A stretch of 9,525 nt of DNA from Thermodesulfobacteriota bacterium (GTDB taxonomy: Bacteria; Desulfobacterota; QYQD01). The position numbers and the translations under genes are program-made. A model generated the notes under the pieces. The model was not told where the DNA came from. It did no database searches and was given only the letters and a program-made list of their open reading frames with translations. This document shows positions 5,086 to 9,525 of the stretch, one piece after another. Location of the stretch: assembly GCA_030017815.1 (NCBI GenBank), contig JASEGX010000088.1, positions 1-9,525 on the forward strand, written 5' to 3'. Each line of letters begins with the position of its first letter. Position 1 is the stretch's first letter.

Positions 5086-6420
5086 TTATCCCGCAAACAA
5101 CGCCGCCAGTTGGGCGGCACTTTCGCCATAGCTTACCCGTTCCTCTACTTCCTGTTGCAGATATGCATTGACCTTATCGATCATCTTGACGGCATAGTCT
5201 ATTTTGAGGTTGCTTCCTTTTACGTATGCCCCGATATTAATAAGGTCTTCGGCCTTCCGGTATGTGGCCAGGATGTTGATGAGTTTTTTGGCGTTCTTTC
5301 GCTGATTCTCTCCGGTAATATCCCGCATCACCCGGCTGATACTGCCTAGAACATCTATAGCCGGATAGTGATTCTCGTGGGCCAGATCACGGGATAAGAC
5401 AATATGCCCGTCTATGATGGAGCGTGAGGCATCGGCAATAGGCTCATTCATATCATCTCCCTCGACCAGCACGGTATAAATACCCGTAATACTCCCGCCG
5501 CCGCGTTTGGTCCCGGCCCGTTCCAGCAATTTAGGCAGTTGAGCAAAGACAGAGGGGGTATATCCGCGCGAGGTCGGCGGTTCGCCGATAGCCAGCCCCA
5601 CTTCCCGGTAGGACATGGCGAAACGGGTTATCGAATCCATCATCAGGATAACGTCTTTGCCTTTGTCCCGGAAATATTCAGCTATGGCTGTGGCCAGATA
5701 AGCTCCACGCATCCTTATAAGCGGCGGCTGGTCTGAAGTGGCCACTACCACTACCGAACGCCTTAGGCCCTCCTCTCCCAAGTCCCGCTCGATAAATTCT
5801 CTTACCTCCCGGCCCCGTTCCCCGATAAGGGCTATAACGCTGATATCGGCAGCGGTGTGCCGGGCGATCATCCCCATAAGCACACTCTTCCCTACACCCG
5901 AACCGGACATAATACCGATTCGTTGCCCCTTGCCTATAGTAATAAGGCCGTTTATGGCCCGCACGCCCACATCCACCGGTTCACTTATACGCTCACGCAG
6001 TAAAGGGTTCAAGGGCTCGGCATAGAGAGGATAATCTGTTTCATATTCTATGCGATCCTTTTGATCGATCTGATTCCCGAGTCCGTCTATAACCCGCCCC
6101 AGGAGTTTTTGGCCTGTCTTGATATTGGGACTCTGCTGTTTAAGCCTTATTCTACTGCCCGGTTCTATGCCCCTCATCTCACCCAAAGGCATAAGCAGCA
6201 CCCGGTCGTTTCGAAAACCAACTACCTCCGCTGGAATGCTGCTTCCGTTATTTTTAAGATCAATCTCACATATTCCACCCACAGCCATACCTGGTCCCCG
6301 GCCCTCGATGACCATACCGATTACCTGGGTTACTACACCCTGCACACTGATGGTCTTTGCCTCTTCAACGGCCCGCCTATAGGCCTCCCAGTTAATGGCC
6401 GGGTTACTGGCTGGAGGCAT
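5086..6420 (-). CDS. fliI: Flagellar export ATPase FliI
   Basis: A 444-residue ATPase of the flagellar type III export apparatus, related to F1 beta; it forms a cytosolic hexamer that drives or prepares substrate and chaperone release at the export gate. Motifs seen: Walker A SGSGVGKS (172-179, K178); the GERGREV loop (200-206) with catalytic-type E201; Walker B DVILMMD (256-262, D262); and the family block SRGYTPSVFAQLPKLLERAG (284-303). Residues 25-95 form the beta-barrel N-terminal domain and the last 75 are helical. Length matches the family. It starts inside the end of fliH (17-base overlap), with AAGGGG about nine bases before the ATG. SctN/virulence-type ATPases are similar, but the flagellar neighbours settle the call. 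Confidence 0.98.
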   Translation of the reverse strand: MPPASNPAINWEAYRRAVEEAKTISVQGVVTQVIGMVIEGRGPGMAVGGICEIDLKNNGSSIPAEVVGFRNDRVLLMPLGEMRGIEPGSRIRLKQQSPNIKTGQKLLGRVIDGLGNQIDQKDRIEYETDYPLYAEPLNPLLRERISEPVDVGVRAINGLITIGKGQRIGIMSGSGVGKSVLMGMIARHTAADISVIALIGERGREVREFIERDLGEEGLRRSVVVVATSDQPPLIRMRGAYLATAIAEYFRDKGKDVILMMDSITRFAMSYREVGLAIGEPPTSRGYTPSVFAQLPKLLERAGTKRGGGSITGIYTVLVEGDDMNEPIADASRSIIDGHIVLSRDLAHENHYPAIDVLGSISRVMRDITGENQRKNAKKLINILATYRKAEDLINIGAYVKGSNLKIDYAVKMIDKVNAYLQQEVEERVSYGESAAQLAALFAG

Positions 6421-7114
6421 TCGTTATCCCCTTACCGGCTTCCAGAACCTTCTCTATAGCAGCCTCGACAGCCGCCAACTGTCCGTCTAAAGTAACATCT
6501 ATATCACCAAATTCCGTTTCCAGCAGGCAACCGCCCCGCGTAATATTTTTGTCTTCTACTATCTCTACATGCTTTAGCCCGGCAATCCCCTTTAAAAAAT
6601 CTTCTTTAATCTCATCGACGAACGCAAAATCATACGGATGAGCCCTGATCCTTACTTTTGAATTTTCCACCACGTAATTCAGCGCCTCCCTAATGGCGTA
6701 TCTTATCAATTCCGCTGAGGTGGCAACCTCGTGATGGATAACCTTTTTAGCAATCGCAAGGGTCAGAGTTAATATCTCTTCCTCCCATTTCTTGTAGAGC
6801 AAGGACTTAAGATCGTTGATTTCACGCATTATCCTGGTAAAATTCTGCAGCTCAATTATGAGCTTTTCTTTGCCGAATTCAAAACCGTCCTTTTCTCCCT
6901 GGGCGTATCCTTTCTCATAGGCCTCGTGTTCAATGAAAACGGATTTCTCTCTGGCCTGGCGAATGATTTCTTCGGCCCCCCCCCTGGCACCATATTCATC
7001 ATTCCCCGAGCCCTTGCCCGTCCCCTGGCCATCTCCCGGATTACCCTGGAGGAAGGCCTCCAATCTTTCGAAGGGAAAGTTCGTTTTCCTTTTAGTGCCG
7101 ACTTTTTGCCTCAT
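6404..7114 (-). CDS. fliH: Flagellar assembly protein FliH
   Basis: A 236-residue negative regulator and peripheral stalk of the FliI ATPase; it dimerises, binds the N-terminus of FliI and tethers the complex near the C-ring. The key mark is an exact run of four glycines spaced by three residues, KGYAQGEKDGFEFG (G69, G73, G77, G81), the GxxxG repeat of FliH. A helical region follows, then the C-terminal FliH/V-ATPase-E-like domain (about 108-225) with LAIAKKVIHHEV and the RGGCLLETEFGDIDVTLDGQ stretch. Residues 24-46 are a glycine-rich, probably disordered linker. The ATG at 7114 has AAGG about seven bases upstream. The gene overlaps fliI, but is set apart from fliG by a repeat-bearing spacer of 186 bases. 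Confidence 0.96.
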   Translation of the reverse strand: MRQKVGTKRKTNFPFERLEAFLQGNPGDGQGTGKGSGNDEYGARGGAEEIIRQAREKSVFIEHEAYEKGYAQGEKDGFEFGKEKLIIELQNFTRIMREINDLKSLLYKKWEEEILTLTLAIAKKVIHHEVATSAELIRYAIREALNYVVENSKVRIRAHPYDFAFVDEIKEDFLKGIAGLKHVEIVEDKNITRGGCLLETEFGDIDVTLDGQLAAVEAAIEKVLEAGKGITNASSQ

Positions 7115-7169
7115 AAGCCTTGACGTAAACAGTCCTTAGCCGATTGGTACGTATGACGCACTCTACTAC

Positions 7170-7188
7170 TCAGCTTTCAACGATCAGC
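7170..7188. repeat. Short GCTGA-family heptad remnant between fliG and fliH
   Basis: TCAGC at 7170, TCAAC at 7177 and TCAGC at 7184 follow the same seven-base step as the longer array between fliI and fliJ. This is a second, shorter member of that word family in the neighbouring spacer of the same operon. Confidence 0.6.
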
Positions 7189-7193
7189 AATTA

Positions 7194-7276
7194 GTTAGCG
7201 TTCGAATTGTTCGAGACGTTAGAGCTGGTTGAATCATTCAGTCGTTCGAACGTTTCGAACGTCGAACATTCTAACG
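7194..7276. repeat. GTTCGAA-word array with inverted halves between fliG and fliH
   Basis: The left half has GTTCGA at 7200 and 7209 and GTTAGA at 7218, nine bases apart. The right half carries the same words reversed. It includes the perfect palindrome cgttcgaacg (7243-7252) and gttcgaa/ttcgaac (7244-7250 with 7254-7260), and ends in attctaacgac. The two halves form an imperfect inverted repeat around about 7225-7240. It is non-coding and lies inside the flagellar operon, 25 bases downstream of the fliG stop. Confidence 0.7.
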
Positions 7277-7300
7277 ACCCCTGTCGTCTGACGCTCTAAA

Positions 7301-8326
7301 CTATACAAAAACGTCTTCCCCGCCCTTGCCGCCCAGCATAATTTTGCCTTCGCTTTCCAGCCTCTTGGCCACCTTTATGATCGCCTGCTGGGCCAGTTCT
7401 ACATCCCTTAACCTTGCCGGCCCGGCGATCTCCATGTCTTCCTTAAGCATCTCGGCCGCACGCGAAGACATATTACGGAATATCTTGTCTTTAAGCTCCT
7501 CCGAGGCAGTCTTTAAAGCCATCTTAAGTTCATCACTGCTGACCTCTTTAAGTATGGCCATTATGCTGCGATCGTCCACCTGCAGGAGGTCTTCAAAGAT
7601 AAACATCCTCTTGCGAATCTCATCGGCCAGGTCCTGTTTCTGTTCTTCGATCTGTTCCATGATGGATGCTTCTGTGGCCCGGTCCGTCTGATTCAATATC
7701 TCCGCGGCCGTTTGAATACCGCCGATGGTATGCGCTCCCTCTGTGCCGCCGATAACCGTCAGCTCTTCCTGAATAGCCTTGTCAATCTCTTCAATAACCT
7801 CAGGGCTGACTTTTTCCAGCATGGCAATGCGCATCAATATATCGGCCTGTATATTCTGCGGCAAATCCATAATGATACCGGCGGCCTGCGATTGTTCCAG
7901 GTGCGCAAGAACCAGGGCGATAGTCTGGGGATGCTCGCTCTTAATAAAATTAACAACCGTTCTGCTATCTAACTTCCTTATCTTCTGAAAGAAGTTAAGT
8001 TTCCATTCCTGTTCAATATCTTGCAGAATGGTCTGCGCCTGTTCGCCCTTAAAAGCATGGTTTACCGCCTTCTTGAAAAACTCATTGCCATCTACCGTTA
8101 GCCCTCTAAGCGATCCGGAGGAGACAAAACCCTGGAATTCCGTGACCAGGTTTTCAACAATATCCCCCGAGACAGGTTCAACATTAGTCATCTGTCTGGC
8201 CAACTCTTTGATCTCATCTTCCTTCAGTCTCTTAAAGACTTCAGCCGTAAATTCTTCTCCCATGGCCAGGAGAAGAATAGAGGCCTTTTGCGGACCAGAA
8301 AGGTGCTTCTCACTCTTCTCAGCCAT
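7301..8326 (-). CDS. fliG: Flagellar motor switch protein FliG
   Basis: A 341-residue rotor protein that joins the MS ring to the C-ring and receives torque from the stator. N-terminal domain (about 7-105) opens with SGPQKASILLLAMGEE and binds the FliF tail; the middle domain carries the EHPQT motif (131-135) that contacts FliM; a GG-containing linker (about 193-195) follows; the C-terminal domain holds MFIFEDL (241-247) and the torque helix. Charged residues matching the known E. coli torque set are kept in NMSSRAAEMLKEDMEIAGPA and the RLRD that follows (R289, E296, D297, R305). Length is normal, with an eleven-residue glycine-rich tail. Its ATG abuts the fliF stop codon (TAA then ATG), with GAGGG upstream inside fliF, so the two are translationally coupled. 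Confidence 0.98.
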   Translation of the reverse strand: MAEKSEKHLSGPQKASILLLAMGEEFTAEVFKRLKEDEIKELARQMTNVEPVSGDIVENLVTEFQGFVSSGSLRGLTVDGNEFFKKAVNHAFKGEQAQTILQDIEQEWKLNFFQKIRKLDSRTVVNFIKSEHPQTIALVLAHLEQSQAAGIIMDLPQNIQADILMRIAMLEKVSPEVIEEIDKAIQEELTVIGGTEGAHTIGGIQTAAEILNQTDRATEASIMEQIEEQKQDLADEIRKRMFIFEDLLQVDDRSIMAILKEVSSDELKMALKTASEELKDKIFRNMSSRAAEMLKEDMEIAGPARLRDVELAQQAIIKVAKRLESEGKIMLGGKGGEDVFV

Positions 8327-9525
8327 TTATTTTTCCCTCAACCACTTTTTTACCAGTTCTGCCGCCCGGTCAGGCTGGCCTTGCACCAGTTGCCTTGTGT
8401 GATCTCTTTCCGCCTCTTTAAAGTCCACTAACGCTCCTTTTTCCAAGTCCCTGATTGATGCCGGCAGACCCGTTAAAACCGTTTTTTCCGGCCTGCTTGT
8501 AAGCAACCACTTCAATAGCGGTTTAGCCACAAAGAAGATAAATATTAGAACCAGAGCAATATTAAATAACGGCCTGGCTATCTTCGAGAAATACTCCTGC
8601 CATGGGATAGATACCGGTGCCTCTTCTTCCGGTGCACCCCAGGCAAAGGGTATATTTACAACTTCCACCTGATCGCCTCTTGCCTCATCGAAGCCGACCG
8701 CCTTTTTGACTATGTTCTCAAACTGGCTGATTTCAGTTTGTGCGCGCGCTGCATACTGTCGGGTGCTTTTTCCTTCCTTAGCCGCCGTCTCTTTGTAGAC
8801 GCCGTCTATCATTACCGCCACGGAGAGTCTTTTAATGGAGCCGGCTGGTCCCAGTACCTGCCTGTTTATCTTGTTTATCTCATAATTTGTGATCTCGCTT
8901 TCCTTTTGATAAAGGGACTTATTGCCGAGATTGACGCTTCCTTCCAACTTACCGGCCAGGCTCCCCTTTACCCCAGGGATACCGGCCGGAATGTTGCTCC
9001 CGCCTTCTGATTTTTCTTCTGAGCGCTGTTCGCTTCTTACAACCGCACTATCCGGGTCGTATTTTTCTTCGGTTATATTTATCTGCTGGAAATCGATGTC
9101 TGCTGAAACACGGGCGATGGCCTTGTTGGGCCCTAACACCTCTCCCAGCATGCTTTCTACTTTTTTCCTTAGCCCATCTTCTATGCCTTTCTGGTATTCG
9201 AGTTGTGCCGTGGAAAGAGGTCCAGTCATATCAGAGCTACTCTTTTTGTGAAATAACTTACCGCCAACATCAGCTATAGTTACATCTTCAGGAGCCAGTC
9301 CCTGCACCGCACTGGCTACCAGATGAACAATGCTTTCTACCTGATTATTATTGAGTTTCATACCACCCCTTAACTTCAGGATAACCGAGGCAGTGGGTTT
9401 CTTTTCTTCCTCTACAAAAAGAGACTCCCGGGGTATGGCAATATGCACCCTGGCCTGCTCCACCTCCCGAAATTGGCTGATGGTACGGGCCAATTCTCCT
9501 TGTACCGCGCGTTGATAATTGAGTT
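8327..9525 (-). CDS. fliF: Flagellar MS-ring protein FliF (5' end beyond the window)
   Basis: The C-terminal 399 or so residues of FliF, the inner-membrane ring on which the basal body, export gate and rotor are built. The reading frame is open to the right edge: upstream of ELARTISQF it reads LNYQRAVQG, a family hallmark (NYQRALEGELARTI). No true start is present, and the TTG near 9493 is internal. Visible parts, counted from that internal TTG: ring-building motif region ending with VTIADVGGKLF (71-81); periplasmic RBM3 with its disordered, glycine-rich insertion (about 155-195); a transmembrane helix (about 307-330, LFNIALVLIFIFFVAKPLL); and the cytoplasmic tail ending DRAAELVKKWLREK, the FliG-binding segment. 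About 130-150 N-terminal residues should lie outside. The stop directly precedes the fliG start. Confidence 0.97.
   Translation of the reverse strand, partial: LNYQRAVQGELARTISQFREVEQARVHIAIPRESLFVEEEKKPTASVILKLRGGMKLNNNQVESIVHLVASAVQGLAPEDVTIADVGGKLFHKKSSSDMTGPLSTAQLEYQKGIEDGLRKKVESMLGEVLGPNKAIARVSADIDFQQINITEEKYDPDSAVVRSEQRSEEKSEGGSNIPAGIPGVKGSLAGKLEGSVNLGNKSLYQKESEITNYEINKINRQVLGPAGSIKRLSVAVMIDGVYKETAAKEGKSTRQYAARAQTEISQFENIVKKAVGFDEARGDQVEVVNIPFAWGAPEEEAPVSIPWQEYFSKIARPLFNIALVLIFIFFVAKPLLKWLLTSRPEKTVLTGLPASIRDLEKGALVDFKEAERDHTRQLVQGQPDRAAELVKKWLREK

Noticed and set aside
7140..7300. CRISPR-like array in the fliG-fliH spacer
   Set aside because: The repeated words are only 6-9 bases with no constant-length unique spacers; this is a short-word inverted array.
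8028..8402. Plus-strand open frame of 124 codons opposite fliG and the end of fliF
   Set aside because: Low-complexity, serine-rich translation antisense to well-conserved FliG and FliF coding sequence; a shadow frame.
9490..9493. TTG near the right edge as the start of fliF
   Set aside because: The frame continues upstream through LNYQRAVQGE, a conserved FliF segment, so the TTG is an internal leucine codon.

Overview
All ten genes in this window lie on the minus strand, so transcription runs from the right edge to the left. It is a chromosomal segment of a flagellated, probably Gram-negative bacterium. The flagellar order fliF-fliG-fliH-fliI-fliJ-motE, the HDOD and GAF/PAS kinase genes beside it, and the repeat-filled spacers fit a member of the Desulfobacterota (former Deltaproteobacteria). 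That assignment is an inference from gene style and layout; no phylogenetic marker lies in the window.

Right part (9525 to 3862): the export and switch section of a flagellar operon. fliF (5' end cut by the window edge), fliG, fliH, fliI, fliJ and a MotE-like membrane protein follow one another. fliF/fliG are directly abutting, fliH/fliI and fliJ/motE overlap. Two spacers break the run (fliG-fliH, about 186 bp; fliI-fliJ, about 173-182 bp), and both are filled with short-word repeats and inverted repeats. Together the genes encode the MS ring, the rotor switch, the type III export ATPase with its regulator and stalk protein, and a probable stator chaperone.

Middle (3861 to 3415): 447 bp without a gene. 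It holds a 73-bp element with perfect 16-bp terminal inverted repeats, small hairpins of unknown meaning, and a candidate sigma-28-like promoter facing the next genes.

Left part (3414 to 238): a tightly coupled four-gene signalling cassette. It encodes a small DUF3391-like protein, an HDOD protein, a soluble GAF-PAS histidine kinase and a single-domain CheY-like response regulator, with overlaps or a 16-bp gap between them. The most likely logic is kinase to receiver phosphotransfer, with the HDOD protein as a partner or scaffold. Its position suggests a link to motility, but nothing in the sequence proves that.

Left edge (237 to 1): no gene, only repeats. One repeat shares its words with the element at 3663-3735, so related repeats lie on both sides of the signalling cassette.

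The coding content is conventional. The most unusual signal is in the spacers: several unrelated words are each repeated at a near-constant step (7 nt, or about 8-9 nt) and folded into imperfect inverted repeats.
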